Source of the DNA: Streptomyces sp. NRRL F-4489
Lineage (GTDB): Bacteria > Actinomycetota > Actinomycetes > Streptomycetales > Streptomycetaceae
Assembly (NCBI RefSeq): GCF_001509485.1
Contig: NZ_LLZI01000287.1
Coordinates: forward strand, 47,984 to 111,983
Reading direction: 5' to 3'
DNA: 64,000 nucleotides
The notes under the pieces were generated by a model. That model was not told the origin of the DNA. It saw only the letters and a list, made by a program, of their open reading frames with translations, and searched no databases. The first letter of the stretch is position 1; every line of letters begins with the position of its first letter. The translations under genes and the position numbers were made by a program. This document shows, one piece after another, positions 51,534-62,940 of the stretch.

Positions 51534-52667
51534 TCAGAGATCGACCTCCCGCATCAGCATCCCGACCTCGGTGTTGGTCATCCGGCGCAGCCAGCCGGAC
51601 TTCTGGTCGCCCAGGGCGATCGGGCCGAAGTGCGTGCGGACCAGCTTGTCCACGGGGAAGCCGGCCTCGGCCAGCATCCGGCGCACGATGTGCTTGCGGC
51701 CCTCGTGCAGGGTGACCTCGACGAGGTAGTTCTTGCCGGTGTTCTCCACGACCCGGAAGTGGTCGGCGCGGGCGTAGCCGTCCTCCAGCGGGACGCCGTC
51801 CTTGAGCCGCTTGCCCAGGTCGCGCGGGAGCGGGCCCTGGATGGCCGCCAGGTAGGTCTTGGTGACGCCGTAGCGCGGGTGGGTCAGCCGGTGGGCCAGC
51901 TCGCCGTGGTTGGTGAGCAGGATGATGCCCTCGGTCTCGGTGTCCAGCCGCCCGACGTGGAAGAGCCGGGTCTCGCGGTTGGTCACGTAGTCGCCCAGGC
52001 ACTGCCGCCCGTCCGGGTCCTCCATCGTGGAGACCACGCCCGCGGGCTTGTTCAGGGCGAAGAAGAGGTACGACTGGGTGGCGACCGTCAGGCCGTCCAC
52101 CTTGATCTCGTCCTTCTCCGGGTCGACCCGGACGCCCTGCTCCATGACGATCCGGCCGTTGACCTCGACCCGCCCCTGGTCGATCAGCTCCTCGCAGGCG
52201 CGCCGGGAGCCCATACCGGCCCTGGCCAGCACCTTCTGCAGCCGCTCGCCCTCCTGCTCGCCGAACGTCTTGGGGGTCTGCACCCGCGGCTTGTCGTGCC
52301 GGGCGCGGTTGCGCTCCTCGATCCGGGCGTCGTACTCGCGGGGGCGGGCGGGCGCCTGGCCGCGGCCGGTGCCCTTGCCCCCGGGGCGGCCGCCCTGGGC
52401 GCCGGCACCGGTACGCGGACCGCCCTTGGCGCCGGCACCCGTGCGCGGGCCGCCCTTGGCGCCGCCGCGGGCCGCCGCGCCCCGGGCGCCGGTCTTGCCC
52501 CGGCCCCCGCCGCGCTCGTCGCCGCCGGCGGATCCGCCCACGTCGTAGCGGCGCTCCTCGGGACGGGGGCGGCCCGCCCGCTGCTGCTTCTCGTCCCGCT
52601 TGTTGCCCGCCCCGCGGTAGTTGTTGCCCCTACCGCCGCCGCTGCTGTTCCTGCCGCTGCTTCGCAT
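51534..52667 (-). CDS. rluB: rRNA pseudouridine synthase, RluB/RsuA family
   Basis: The 377-residue protein has a long disordered Gly/Arg/Lys N-terminus (about 1-130) with repeats of a KGGPRTGAG unit, then an S4 domain (GERLQKVLARAGMGSRRACEELI) and a pseudouridine synthase domain with GRLDTETEGIILLTNHG including the catalytic Asp, followed by KTYLAAIQG and LHEGRKHIVRRML. It should modify 23S rRNA. Its ATG shares a base with the scpB stop (TGATG). Confidence 0.92.
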   Translation of the reverse strand: MRSSGRNSSGGGRGNNYRGAGNKRDEKQQRAGRPRPEERRYDVGGSAGGDERGGGRGKTGARGAAARGGAKGGPRTGAGAKGGPRTGAGAQGGRPGGKGTGRGQAPARPREYDARIEERNRARHDKPRVQTPKTFGEQEGERLQKVLARAGMGSRRACEELIDQGRVEVNGRIVMEQGVRVDPEKDEIKVDGLTVATQSYLFFALNKPAGVVSTMEDPDGRQCLGDYVTNRETRLFHVGRLDTETEGIILLTNHGELAHRLTHPRYGVTKTYLAAIQGPLPRDLGKRLKDGVPLEDGYARADHFRVVENTGKNYLVEVTLHEGRKHIVRRMLAEAGFPVDKLVRTHFGPIALGDQKSGWLRRMTNTEVGMLMREVDL

Positions 52668-53347
52668 CAATGATCCGTCTGAGAGTCGCCGCTGTCGTCT
52701 ACGTCGAACGACGGGATACCTTCCGGGGAGTCGCCCTCGACCGCGTCCGCCTCCGGGAGGAAGGGTGCCAGCTCAGGGAGCTCGTCCAGGCCGCGCAGGC
52801 CCATCCGCTCCAGAAAGTAATTCGTCGTCCTGTACAGGATCGCACCTGTTTCAGGTTCCGTCCCCGCCTCCTCCACCAGGCCGCGCTGGAGGAGCGTGCG
52901 CATCACGCCGTCGCAGTTGACCCCGCGTACGGCGGAGATCCGGGAACGGCTGACCGGCTGACGGTACGCGACCACGGCCAGAGTCTCCAATGCGGCCTGG
53001 GTCAGCCGGGCCTGCCGGCCGTCCAGGACGAAGCCCTCGACGGCGTCCGCGTAGGCCGCGCGGGAGTAGAAGCGCCAGCCGCCGGCGACCAGCCGCAGGT
53101 CGAAACCGCGGCCCTCGCGGGTGTAGTCGCCGGACAGCTCGCGCAGCGCCAGCGCCACCGCCCGGCGCGGCCGCTGGAGGACCCGGGCCAGGTGCTCCTC
53201 GGTGGCCGGTTCGTCGACGACCATCAGGACGGCCTCCAGCGCGGGCTTCAGCGGCAGCTCCGCCACCGCCGGGGCGCCGGCCGGCCGCGCCGCCTCCGGC
53301 CGCTCCCCGGGCCCCTGCTCGGTGATCTCGTATCCCGCGCCGCTCAC
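52667..53347 (-). CDS. scpB: Segregation and condensation protein ScpB
   Basis: The 226-residue protein has two winged-helix domains (PLKPALEAVLMVVDEPATEEHLARVL; GRQARLTQAALETLAVVAYRQPVSRSRISAVRGVNCDGVMRTLLQRGLVEE). It binds the ScpA-SMC complex and helps in chromosome condensation. GTG 53347 overlaps the scpA stop. The acidic C-terminal tail is of usual length. Confidence 0.94.
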   Translation of the reverse strand: MSGAGYEITEQGPGERPEAARPAGAPAVAELPLKPALEAVLMVVDEPATEEHLARVLQRPRRAVALALRELSGDYTREGRGFDLRLVAGGWRFYSRAAYADAVEGFVLDGRQARLTQAALETLAVVAYRQPVSRSRISAVRGVNCDGVMRTLLQRGLVEEAGTEPETGAILYRTTNYFLERMGLRGLDELPELAPFLPEADAVEGDSPEGIPSFDVDDSGDSQTDH

Positions 53348-54255
53348 GCCGGCTCCTCCCGCTCCTCGGTCCGCGTACGGCTATCCGGGGCCGCACCCCG
53401 CTCCCCCTGCCCGGCGGCGGGCCCGTCGCCCGCCGCCCGGTCGAACTCGTCGGTGACCCGCGGGGCGGCCCCCTCCGCGCCCGTCCAGCGCACCGTCAGC
53501 GCCCCCAGCGCCTCGGCCTGGTCCAGGGCCACCACCCGCTCGCGGTAGAGCTCCAGGAGGGCCAGGAAGCGCGCGACGACGGTGAGGGTGTCCGGGGCGT
53601 CGGCGACCAGCTCCTGGAAGTCCGCCGCGCCGGCCGCGCGCAGCCGGGCCACCACCACCTCGGCCTGCTCCCGGACGCTGACCAGCGGCGCGTGGATGTG
53701 GTCCACGTAGACCCGCGGTTCGGCCTTGGGCTGCATGGCCTTCACCGCGAGCCTGGCGAACCCCTCGGCGCCGATGCCGAGCACCACCTCGGGCAGCAGC
53801 TCGGCGTGGTGCGGCTCCAGCCCGACGGTACGGGGGTGGCGGCGCGCCTCCTCGGCCAGCCGGCCGCTGAAGATGTCCGCGATCTTCTTGTACGCGCGGT
53901 ACTGCAGCAGCCGGGCGAAGAGCAGGTCCCGGGCCTCCAGGAGGGCGAGGTCGGCCTCGTCCTCCACGTCGGCGGCGGGCAGCAGCCGGGCCGTCTTGAG
54001 GTCGAGCAGGGTGGCCGCGACCACCAGGAACTCGGTGGTCTGGTCGAGGTCCCAGTCCGGCCCCATGGCCCGGATGTGGGCCATGAACTCATCGGTCACC
54101 CGGGACAGCGCGACCTCGGTCACATCCAGCTTGTGCCGGGAGATCAGCTGGAGCAGCAGGTCGAAGGGGCCCTCGAAGTTGTCGAGGCGGAGGGTGAAGC
54201 GGCCGTCGCCGGCCGCGCTCTCCGGGGCGGTGGCGTCGGCGTCGGTCGTCGGCAT
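53344..54255 (-). CDS. scpA: Segregation and condensation protein ScpA
   Basis: The 303-residue kleisin has the N-terminal SMC-binding block FTLRLDNFEGPFDLLLQLISRHKLDVTEV, the middle helices (FLVVAATLLDLKTARLLP) and a C-terminal winged helix (FLALLELYRERVVALDQAEALGALTV). It bridges SMC and ScpB. ATG 54255 is chosen; GTG 54303 gives a slightly longer version. The Pro/Arg-rich extension upstream looks like noise. Confidence 0.93.
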   Translation of the reverse strand: MPTTDADATAPESAAGDGRFTLRLDNFEGPFDLLLQLISRHKLDVTEVALSRVTDEFMAHIRAMGPDWDLDQTTEFLVVAATLLDLKTARLLPAADVEDEADLALLEARDLLFARLLQYRAYKKIADIFSGRLAEEARRHPRTVGLEPHHAELLPEVVLGIGAEGFARLAVKAMQPKAEPRVYVDHIHAPLVSVREQAEVVVARLRAAGAADFQELVADAPDTLTVVARFLALLELYRERVVALDQAEALGALTVRWTGAEGAAPRVTDEFDRAAGDGPAAGQGERGAAPDSRTRTEEREEPA

Positions 54256-54425
54256 GGCGGTCCAGGGTGCTGCGGTCCCGCGCCGGGGCGGCGGGCTGGT
54301 CACGGGCGGGACACCCCGCCGGAAGGGGCAGGCTATCCCGCCGCGCGCCGCCGGCCGGCCCCCGGGGCGTGTCGGACACCCTCCGGGCCGGACCGGGCGG
54401 GGCAGCGGCCCGGCGCGCGCCCGGT

Positions 54426-55055
54426 CTACCGGCCGCGGAGCCGGCGCACCAGGATGCTGGCCTCGCCCCGGGACTCCAGGTCGGCCAGGACCACGGCCAC
54501 CGCCTCGCGGACGATCCGGCCGCGGTCGACGGCCAGGCCGTGCTCGCCGCGCAGCACCAGGCGGGCGTGTTCGAGGTCCATGAGCTCCTCGGCGGAGACA
54601 TAGACGGTGATCTTCTCGTCGTGCCGTTCCCGTCCGCTGGGGCGGCGGTTGGCGCCGCGGGTGCGGCGGCGGGCCGGTGCCGCGGCCGGCGCGGCCTCCC
54701 GCTCGGCGCGGGCCGCCCGCCCGGCCGGCGTGCGGTGCCCCTGGGCGGTCTCCGGCTCCGGCTCCCGGCCGCTGTGCCCGTCGGGTGCCGCCGCGGGCGC
54801 CGTACGGGCCGCGGCGGGGGCGTCGCCGGCCTCCGGGACGTCCGCGTCCGCGCCGTGCGCGGCCCGGCCGCGGGGGGCGGGGGCGGGCGCGTCCGCCGCG
54901 GGGTCCCGTTCGCCGGCCGGCGCGGGCACCCGCGCGTCCTCGCCGCCGGGGGCCGCGCCGCCGGCCGTACGCCGGGGGCTGGACGGCTGGAGGCCCACTC
55001 CCCCGGTGGTGCGGAACAGTTCGTCGGCGCCGGGCAGACTCACTCGGCGTGACAC
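54426..55055 (-). CDS. Hypothetical protein between ParA-like and ScpA genes, RHH-like C-terminus
   Basis: The 209-residue protein is unknown. The first 145 residues are Ala/Pro/Arg-rich and probably disordered. The last 65 (KITVYVSAEELMDLEHARLVLRGEHGLAVDRGRIVREAVAVVLADLESRG) look like a ribbon-helix-helix: a strand then two helices. It starts at GTG 55055, 16 bases inside the parA-like gene. In position it resembles the small DNA-binding partner of a ParA-type ATPase, encoded between it and scpA. Role in segregation is an inference. Confidence 0.65.
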   Translation of the reverse strand: MSRRVSLPGADELFRTTGGVGLQPSSPRRTAGGAAPGGEDARVPAPAGERDPAADAPAPAPRGRAAHGADADVPEAGDAPAAARTAPAAAPDGHSGREPEPETAQGHRTPAGRAARAEREAAPAAAPARRRTRGANRRPSGRERHDEKITVYVSAEELMDLEHARLVLRGEHGLAVDRGRIVREAVAVVLADLESRGEASILVRRLRGR

Positions 55056-56203
55056 CGGGCGAGCACCTCCCTGGCGAGCTGGCGATAGGCGGCGGCCCCC
55101 ACGGAGTTGGAGGCGTAGGTGGTGATCGGCTCACCGGCGACGGTGGTCTCCGGGAAGCGGACCGTACGGCCGATGACGGTGTGGTAGACGTGGTCGTCGA
55201 AGGCTTCGACGACGCGCGCCAGGACCTCGCGGCTGTGCACCGTCCGGGAGTCGTACATGGTCGCCAGGATGCCGTCCAGCTGGAGTTCGGGGTTGAGCCG
55301 CTCCTGGACCTTCTCGATGGTCTCGGTGAGCAGCGCGACCCCGCGCAGCGCGAAGAACTCGCACTCCAGCGGCACGATGACCTTGTGAGCGGCCGTCAGG
55401 GCGTTGACGGTCAGCAGGCCGAGCGAGGGCTGGCAGTCGATGACGATGTAGTCGTAGTCGGGCAGCAGGGGCTTCAGCGCCCGCTGCAGGGTCGACTCGC
55501 GGGCGACCTCGCTGACGAGCTGGACCTCGGCCGCTGACAAATCGATATTGCTGGGCAGCAGGTCCATGTTCGGGACCGCGGTCTTCAGCAGGACCTCGTC
55601 GGCGGACATGCCCCGCTCCATGAGCAGGTTGTAGACCGTCAGGTCCAGTTCCATCGGGTTGACGCCGAGGCCGACCGAGAGGGCGCCCTGCGGGTCGAAG
55701 TCGACGAGCAGCACCCGGCGGCCGTACTCGGCGAGCGCGGCGCCCAGATTGATGGTCGAGGTGGTCTTGCCGACCCCGCCCTTCTGGTTGCACATCGCGA
55801 TGATCTTCGCCGGGCCGTGGTCCGACAGCGGTCCGGGGATGGGGAAGTACGGGAGCGGGCGCCCGGTCGGGCCGACCCGCTCGCGGCGCTGGCGCGCGGC
55901 GTCCGGCGCGAGCGTGGCCGCGTATTCCGGATCCGGCTCGTACTCCGCGTCCGGGTCGTAGAAGTGCCCCTCGGGCAGGTCGTCGTAGTCGGCGAGACGG
56001 GCGGGTTCTCCACTGCCCCGGTCGCCGGCCATGGCGTTCACGTGTTGGCCGTCCATGCTCTGGTGGGCTGTCGTGGAAGTGCTCTGGTGGGCTGCGAAGG
56101 TGTGGACCGCTACGGAGCCGACAGCCTCGCGCCCCGAGGGACCCTGGCCCCGTGCAACCGCTCCTGGCCGACCACCTCCGGGAGTAAATGTCGACTCATT
56201 CAC
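55040..56203 (-). CDS. ParA/Soj-family ATPase with N-terminal extension
   Basis: The 387-residue protein has a ParA core from about residue 133: the deviant Walker A KGGVGKTTSTINLG, DFDPQGALSVGLGV, VIDCQPSLGLLTVNAL, and LEREVLAR-type C-terminus. The first 130 residues form an extension rich in charged and Pro residues, unlike Soj. This is the orphan ParA that heads the scp operon and not the oriC-proximal ParA. GTG 56203 has AGGAGG 11 bases before. Probably takes part in chromosome organisation with ScpAB. Confidence 0.9.
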   Translation of the reverse strand: MNESTFTPGGGRPGAVARGQGPSGREAVGSVAVHTFAAHQSTSTTAHQSMDGQHVNAMAGDRGSGEPARLADYDDLPEGHFYDPDAEYEPDPEYAATLAPDAARQRRERVGPTGRPLPYFPIPGPLSDHGPAKIIAMCNQKGGVGKTTSTINLGAALAEYGRRVLLVDFDPQGALSVGLGVNPMELDLTVYNLLMERGMSADEVLLKTAVPNMDLLPSNIDLSAAEVQLVSEVARESTLQRALKPLLPDYDYIVIDCQPSLGLLTVNALTAAHKVIVPLECEFFALRGVALLTETIEKVQERLNPELQLDGILATMYDSRTVHSREVLARVVEAFDDHVYHTVIGRTVRFPETTVAGEPITTYASNSVGAAAYRQLAREVLARCHAE

Positions 56204-56544
56204 AAGTCGTCTTACCTCCTTGGATGTGACCAGGAAACTTATCGATAGGTCAGCGTGGCACCATGCCGACGGTTGGCGACTCTATGGCGTGTCGGGCGTC
56301 CGCAGCAACACAATCCGCCGGACCCGGCCCGATGTGTCGGTAACGGAACCCCCCGATGTCAAGAGCGCACAGCGACCGAGACGGAAGTTTCGGGGGGACG
56401 CGAATCGGTTAAAGGGCTACGTTCGCGGCGAGTTGGGAGCGGACCGCCGGAGGGCACGCCCGGGGCGTGTCGCACATGCGACCGGCCGGGCCCTGTCGCC
56501 AAGGCCCGGCCGGTGGTGCGTGTTTGACGCGCGCGGTTGACGCC
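56204..56544. other. 341-base gap before parA-like gene
   Basis: Contains the parA-like promoter region (less GC-rich near 56220-56310) and, at its right end, the ald terminator. No gene is supported. Confidence 0.6.
56481..56514. terminator. Terminator after ald
   Basis: Twelve perfect base pairs (56481-56492 with 56503-56514) with a 10-base loop, 31 bases beyond the ald stop. Confidence 0.75.
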
Positions 56545-57669
56545 TCAGCCGAGGAGGGTGCGCAGCTCGACGTACTCCAGGCCGTGGGCCTGGGCGACCT
56601 CGGGGTACACGACCTTGCCGTCGTGGGTGTTCAGGCCCTTGGCCAGCGCGGGGTCGCGGCGCAGCGCCTCGACCCAGCCGCGGTTCGCCAGCTCCACGAT
56701 GTAGGGCAGCGTGGCGTTGGTCAGGGCGTAGGTGGAGGTGTTGGGCACCGCGCCGGGCATGTTGGCGACGCAGTAGAAGACCGAGTTGTGGACCTGGAAG
56801 GTCGGCTCGGCGTGGGTGGTCGGCTTGGAGTCCTCGAAGCAGCCGCCCTGGTCGATCGCGATGTCGACAAGGACACTCCCGGGCTTCATCTTGGCGACGA
56901 GCTCGTTGGTGACCAGCTTCGGGGCCTTGGCGCCCGGGATCAGGACCGCGCCGACGACGAGGTCGGCCTCGACGACGGCCTTCTCCAGCTCGAAGGCGTT
57001 GGAGACGATCGTCTGCACCTTGGTGCCGAAGATCTTGTCGGCCTCGCGGAGCTTGTTGATGTCCTTGTCGAGCAGGGTGACGTGGAAGCCGAGGCCCACG
57101 GCGATCTGCACGGCGTTCCAGCCGGAGACGCCGCCGCCGATGACGACGGCCTTGCCGGCCTGGACGCCGGGGACGCCGCCGGGCAGCACACCGCGGCCGC
57201 CGGCCTGGCGCATCAGGTGGTAGGCGCCGACCTGCGGGGCGATCCGGCCCGCGACCTCGGACATCGGGGCCAGCAGCGGCAGCGCGCGGTTGGCGGTCTC
57301 GACGGTCTCGTAGGCGATGGCGGTGGTGCCGGACTCCAGCAGGGCGTCCGTGCACTCCTTGGACGCGGCCAGGTGCAGGTAGGTGAAGAGCGTCTGGTCC
57401 TTGCGGAGGCGGTGGTACTCCTCGGCGATCGGCTCCTTGACCTTCAGCAGCAGGTCGGCGGTGGCCCAGACCTCGTCGGCGGTGCCGAGGATGGTGGCGC
57501 CGGCGGCGACGTACTCCTCGTTGGTGATGGACGAACCGAGACCGGCGTCCTTCTCGATGACGACCTGGTGGCCGTTGCGGACGAGCTCGTGCACACCGGC
57601 GGGCGTGATGGCCACGCGGAACTCGTTGTTCTTGACCTCGCGGGGGATGCCGACCTTCACGTCGATCAC
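56545..57669 (-). CDS. ald: Alanine dehydrogenase
   Basis: The 374-residue enzyme aligns throughout with Ald: [22 protein letters not shown] at the start, [18 protein letters not shown] with the catalytic His, a NAD-binding motif [16 protein letters not shown], and [18 protein letters not shown] with the catalytic Asp. It interconverts alanine and pyruvate with ammonia and NADH. GTG 57669 follows AAGGA. The gene stands alone, with its own promoter and terminator. Confidence 0.95.
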   Translation of the reverse strand: MIDVKVGIPREVKNNEFRVAITPAGVHELVRNGHQVVIEKDAGLGSSITNEEYVAAGATILGTADEVWATADLLLKVKEPIAEEYHRLRKDQTLFTYLHLAASKECTDALLESGTTAIAYETVETANRALPLLAPMSEVAGRIAPQVGAYHLMRQAGGRGVLPGGVPGVQAGKAVVIGGGVSGWNAVQIAVGLGFHVTLLDKDINKLREADKIFGTKVQTIVSNAFELEKAVVEADLVVGAVLIPGAKAPKLVTNELVAKMKPGSVLVDIAIDQGGCFEDSKPTTHAEPTFQVHNSVFYCVANMPGAVPNTSTYALTNATLPYIVELANRGWVEALRRDPALAKGLNTHDGKVVYPEVAQAHGLEYVELRTLLG

Positions 57670-57827
57670 GGTCCTTGAATGAGAGCTTGCGATAGGAATT
57701 ATCCCTCATGCGCTGCATGACGGAACTGACCGCGCCGAACGCGGCTCTGCCAGTCTATTGAAGGACCTCACGTTGTCTAGCCTTGCAAAGGTCTAATTTT
57801 CCGGAAGGCCACTACCGATTTCGTAGG

Positions 57828-59930
57828 TCAGTCGGCGGCCTCCTGAGGGATTCGGTCCGCCGCCGCCCGGTGGAGCCGTGCGGCGGCTGGATCGCCGAGC
57901 CGGTCGAGGATCTCCGCAATCCGCAGCTGGAGGCCCGCTTCGAGGGACGTGTCCTTCGCCGCACGGGCGAATTCCAGCGCCGTAAGACGCTCGCCCAGCG
58001 CCGCCGCGAGGTCCCCGGCGTGCTCGCGGACACCCGCCGCCGCCTCAGCGGCCCGCGCCTGACCTGCGGGATCACCGAGCCTGCGGTACGCGCGGGCGGC
58101 CGCCCGGCACTCCTTGAGCGCCTGTTCGTACCGGCCGGCCCGGCCGTGCGCGGCGCCGATCCTGGCGTGCAGCCGGGCCGCGTCGGACCACTCGCCCCGG
58201 GCCAGCCGCAGCTCCAGCGCCCGCCCGTACCAGTCGGCGGAGCGGATCGGGTCGCCCAGCGCGCCGTAGGTGTCGCCGAGCGATTCCAGCGCCCGGCCGG
58301 TGGCCACCGGGTCCCGGACCGAGCGGGCCGCCTCCAGGGCGCCGCGGTAGCGGGCCAGCGCCTGCCCGGTCCGGCCGGCCCCGGCGTCGAGATCGCCGAG
58401 GTTGAGCAGCGCGGCCGCCCGCTCGCGCGGCAGCGCCCGCCGTTCGGCGACGGCGAGCAGCAGCTCGTGCAGGGTGTAGAGGTCGGGGGCGGCGGCCTCG
58501 GGGCCGTGGTGGGCGAGCAGGGCGCGGGTCAGCGCGGCGATCAACCGCCGGTCCAGGGTGTCGAGTTGGGCGTCCGCGGCGGCCATCGCGGCGGCGTCGA
58601 GCAGCGCGCCGCGGCGGGTGCGCAGCCAGTGCGCGGCGGCGGCGCGGGTGGGGAAGCGCAGCGGGCGCGGGAGTTCGGCGGCCCGCCGGCGGGCGGGCGA
58701 ACCGTCCGGTTCGGCGGCGGCCCGGCAGGACCGCACCAGCCGCACCGTCCGCTCCAGCATCCGGGCGCGGGCGAGCTGCACATCGGCCGGCCGCTCGTAC
58801 TCCTGGAGCAGGGCGCGGGAGAGCGGGACGAGGCAGCCGGGGAGGCGGTACCGCGGGCCGGGGCCGCCGTCCGCGGCCGGGTCGGGCTCGCCGGGGACCG
58901 GCCGCAGCAGGCCGAGCGCGGTGAAGTCGTGCAGCACCGCGGCGGCCGCGGGGACCGCGCAACCGCCCAGCGCGGCGGCGGTGTGCGCGTCGACCAGGCC
59001 GTCCGGGGCGAGCGTGGCCAGCCGCAGTATCCGGGCGGCGGTCTGCGGCAGCGCCGCGTAGGTGAGGCGGAAGGCGCGGTGCAGGGGGCGGTCGCCGGCC
59101 GGGAGGTCGGGCGGTACGGGGACGGCGAGCAGCGCCTGCCGGAGATCGGCGACGGAGAGTTTGGGGCGGGCGGCGAGCCAGGCGCCGGCCAGTATCAGCG
59201 CGGCGGGGTGGCCGCCGCACTCCTCGGCGACGGCCTCGGCGGTGCGCGGGTCGACGGTGATGCGGGTGGGCCCGGCGTAGTGGCCCAGCACCTCGACGGC
59301 GGCGGCGGTGTCCAGGCCGCCCAGCGCGCACGGCCGGACGTCGGAGATGCCGGTCAGCGGCCCCTGGGAGACCACCACGACCAGGCAGTCCGGGGCGTCC
59401 GGGACGAGCGGTTCGACGTGCTCGGCGCCCGGCGCGTCGTCCAGCAGGAGCACCGTGCGGGTGCCGGCCAGGGCCCGGCGCACCGCCTCGGCCAGTTCGT
59501 CCTCGCCGGCGCCGGGCGGGGCGGTGGTGCCCAGCGCGGTGAGCAGGTCGCGGGCGGTGCGGGCCAGGCCCAGCGGGGCGCCGTCGCGGCCGGTGAGGAC
59601 GGCGCGCAGGACGCCGTCGGGGTAGTCGGCGGCGGTCTCGCGCAGCAGCGCCTCGGCGAGCGTGGTGCGGCCGGAGCCGGGGCGGCCGGCGATCAGCAGG
59701 ACGCGGCTGCGGGCGCCGCGGCGGCCGGTGAGGGTGTCGAGTCCGGCCCGGCCGATGTCGGCGCGGAGCGCCTTGAGTTCGTGGCGGCGGCCGGCGAATC
59801 CGGGGAGGCCGCGGTGGGCGGCGGCACCGTCCTGGCGGGGCAGTGCGGACCGCCGGTCCCGTGCCGCCGCCCCGGGCCCGCGCGCCGCCTCCGGCGCGAG
59901 GTGCCCCCCGCCCACCACCTGGTCCGCCAC
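57828..59930 (-). CDS. STAND-type NTPase with TPR repeats, Walker A Lys replaced by Arg
   Basis: The 700-residue protein has an NB-ARC-like domain: a P-loop AGRPGSGRTTLAEAL (near 80) in which Lys is replaced by Arg, and Walker B TVLLLDDAPG. A winged-helix-like part follows, then TPR repeats (ALLNLGDLDAGAGRTGQAL; LESLGDTYGALGDPIRSADWYGRALEL; GRAGRYEQALKECRAAARAY). GTG 59930 has GGGAG eight bases before. It resembles the NTPase-TPR half of SARP-like regulators but lacks the DNA-binding part. Likely a signalling or regulatory protein. Confidence 0.8.
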   Translation of the reverse strand: MADQVVGGGHLAPEAARGPGAAARDRRSALPRQDGAAAHRGLPGFAGRRHELKALRADIGRAGLDTLTGRRGARSRVLLIAGRPGSGRTTLAEALLRETAADYPDGVLRAVLTGRDGAPLGLARTARDLLTALGTTAPPGAGEDELAEAVRRALAGTRTVLLLDDAPGAEHVEPLVPDAPDCLVVVVSQGPLTGISDVRPCALGGLDTAAAVEVLGHYAGPTRITVDPRTAEAVAEECGGHPAALILAGAWLAARPKLSVADLRQALLAVPVPPDLPAGDRPLHRAFRLTYAALPQTAARILRLATLAPDGLVDAHTAAALGGCAVPAAAAVLHDFTALGLLRPVPGEPDPAADGGPGPRYRLPGCLVPLSRALLQEYERPADVQLARARMLERTVRLVRSCRAAAEPDGSPARRRAAELPRPLRFPTRAAAAHWLRTRRGALLDAAAMAAADAQLDTLDRRLIAALTRALLAHHGPEAAAPDLYTLHELLLAVAERRALPRERAAALLNLGDLDAGAGRTGQALARYRGALEAARSVRDPVATGRALESLGDTYGALGDPIRSADWYGRALELRLARGEWSDAARLHARIGAAHGRAGRYEQALKECRAAARAYRRLGDPAGQARAAEAAAGVREHAGDLAAALGERLTALEFARAAKDTSLEAGLQLRIAEILDRLGDPAAARLHRAAADRIPQEAAD

Positions 59931-60107
59931 CGGTCACGCTCCCGTCCGCCTGCGCGTTCGCGTTCCCGCCGCGGCGCGCAGGGGAACCCTGCCGAGCGTA
60001 GTTCACGGCCCGTCACGTTCCGTGCCGGGCAGGGCCGTTGGGTCACTCGATCGGATCGGCCGATCATCCGACCGGGAGGCGGTGGGTGGCCCGGCGGGGG
60101 CGCGGGG

Positions 60108-60734
60108 TCAGGCGGTGAAGGGGCGGGCCGGCCAGGGCGCCTCGGCGGGGCGGAGCGCGTCCAGGCCCTGGCCGGCGCGCGCCGCGATGACCGATAGCAC
60201 GCCCACCACGAGGCAGTTGTTGTGCAGGTCGCCGGCGAGGACGGCGCGCACCAGCTCGTCCAGCGGGACCCGGGCCAGCTCCATGTCGGCCTCCTCCTCG
60301 GAGACCTCGAACCGCTCGCCGTCGGCCTCGGACAGCCCGCGGGCGAGGAAGATCCGCACCGCCTCGTCGCAGCCGCCGGGGGTGGTGTAGACGTCGGTCA
60401 GCACCCGCCAGTCGTCCGCCTTGACGTGCGCCTCCTCGTAGAGCTCGCGGCGGGCGGCGTGGAGGGGGTTCTCGCCGGGGACGTCGAGCAGTCCGGCGGG
60501 GATCTCCCACAGCTTGTGGCGGACCGGGTGGCGGTACTGGCGCAGCACCAGCACCCGGTCGGCGTCGTCCAGGGCGAGCACCGCGACCGAGCCGGGGTGG
60601 ACCTGGTAGTCGCGGGTGGCGGTGGAGCCGTCCGGCATGACGACCCGGTCGGTGCGCACGCCGGTCTTGGCCCCCTTGAACGGCATGCTGGTGCCGGTGA
60701 CCGTCCACTCCTCCGGGGTGTCCTTGATCGCCAT
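60108..60734 (-). CDS. Nudix hydrolase, ADP-ribose pyrophosphatase type
   Basis: The 208-residue protein has the Nudix box in GLLDVPGENPLHAARRELYEEAHV (consensus GX5EX7REUXEEXGU with small deviations at the end) after the strands VAVLALDDADRVLVLRQYRHPV. LWEIPAG is the ADP-ribose pyrophosphatase hallmark. It probably hydrolyses ADP-ribose to AMP and ribose-5-phosphate. ATG 60734 has AGGAGG upstream. It follows pyrG but a terminator lies between. Confidence 0.92.
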   Translation of the reverse strand: MAIKDTPEEWTVTGTSMPFKGAKTGVRTDRVVMPDGSTATRDYQVHPGSVAVLALDDADRVLVLRQYRHPVRHKLWEIPAGLLDVPGENPLHAARRELYEEAHVKADDWRVLTDVYTTPGGCDEAVRIFLARGLSEADGERFEVSEEEADMELARVPLDELVRAVLAGDLHNNCLVVGVLSVIAARAGQGLDALRPAEAPWPARPFTA

Positions 60735-60768
60735 GCGTCCTCCTGTGTGTCGCTGCAAAAACGCCGAA

Positions 60769-60806
60769 CCGGGGTGCGGCCCCATGAAAGGGGGACCGCA
60801 CCCCGG
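60769..60806 (-). terminator. Intrinsic terminator of pyrG
   Basis: CCGGGGTGCGG and CCGCACCCCGG pair (11 base pairs), extended by CCCC/GGGG with one bulge. In the minus-strand transcript the hairpin is followed by a run of five T, rare here and typical of an intrinsic terminator. Confidence 0.85.
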
Positions 60807-60850
60807 CAACGGTAACGCCGGTGCGCCGCTTGCCCGCCGGCGCCCGGCTG

Positions 60851-62539
<1,689 letters not shown>

Positions 62540-62545
62540 GGCCAA

Positions 62546-62940
62546 GAGGGGGCTCCCGTGGTCGCGAGGTGGAGAGGTGCGAGGCGGCGTCCGCCTGGAT
62601 CAGGGGTGCCGGTCGCTGCGGTTCGGGGGTGCCGCATTTCTGCTGGGTCCCACCGGTCCACGGGGTACCAGGCTATCAGCGACCGGGCACGGCCGCGTCC
62701 GGCCGGGCACCCGGGAGCGTGCCGCGGCCAGGCCACCCGTTCGGACCATCCCCACTCGACGTGAGCGCCGCGCGCCGCACCCCCCTGCGTCGTATCCTGC
62801 TCGGACACTCGCGACGAGCCGTCCGGGAAGGCACCGCCCGCCCGATTTCCGGTCCCGCTGCTCGGCGACGTTTCATGGGCAGGACGGACAGCACACAACG
62901 TCCCATGGGGGGCGTGACTCCAGTTCGACGGGAGACGCAC
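62546..62940. other. 395-base divergent gap pyrG / GH15
   Basis: Holds both promoters. A GGGAG ribosome binding site lies right before 62941. No gene or structured element is supported. Confidence 0.5.

Noticed and set aside
51534..52667. Repeats in the rluB 5' half as a CRISPR or tandem array
   Set aside because: They encode an in-frame low-complexity KGGPRTGAG linker typical of actinobacterial RluB, and unit spacing does not fit a CRISPR.
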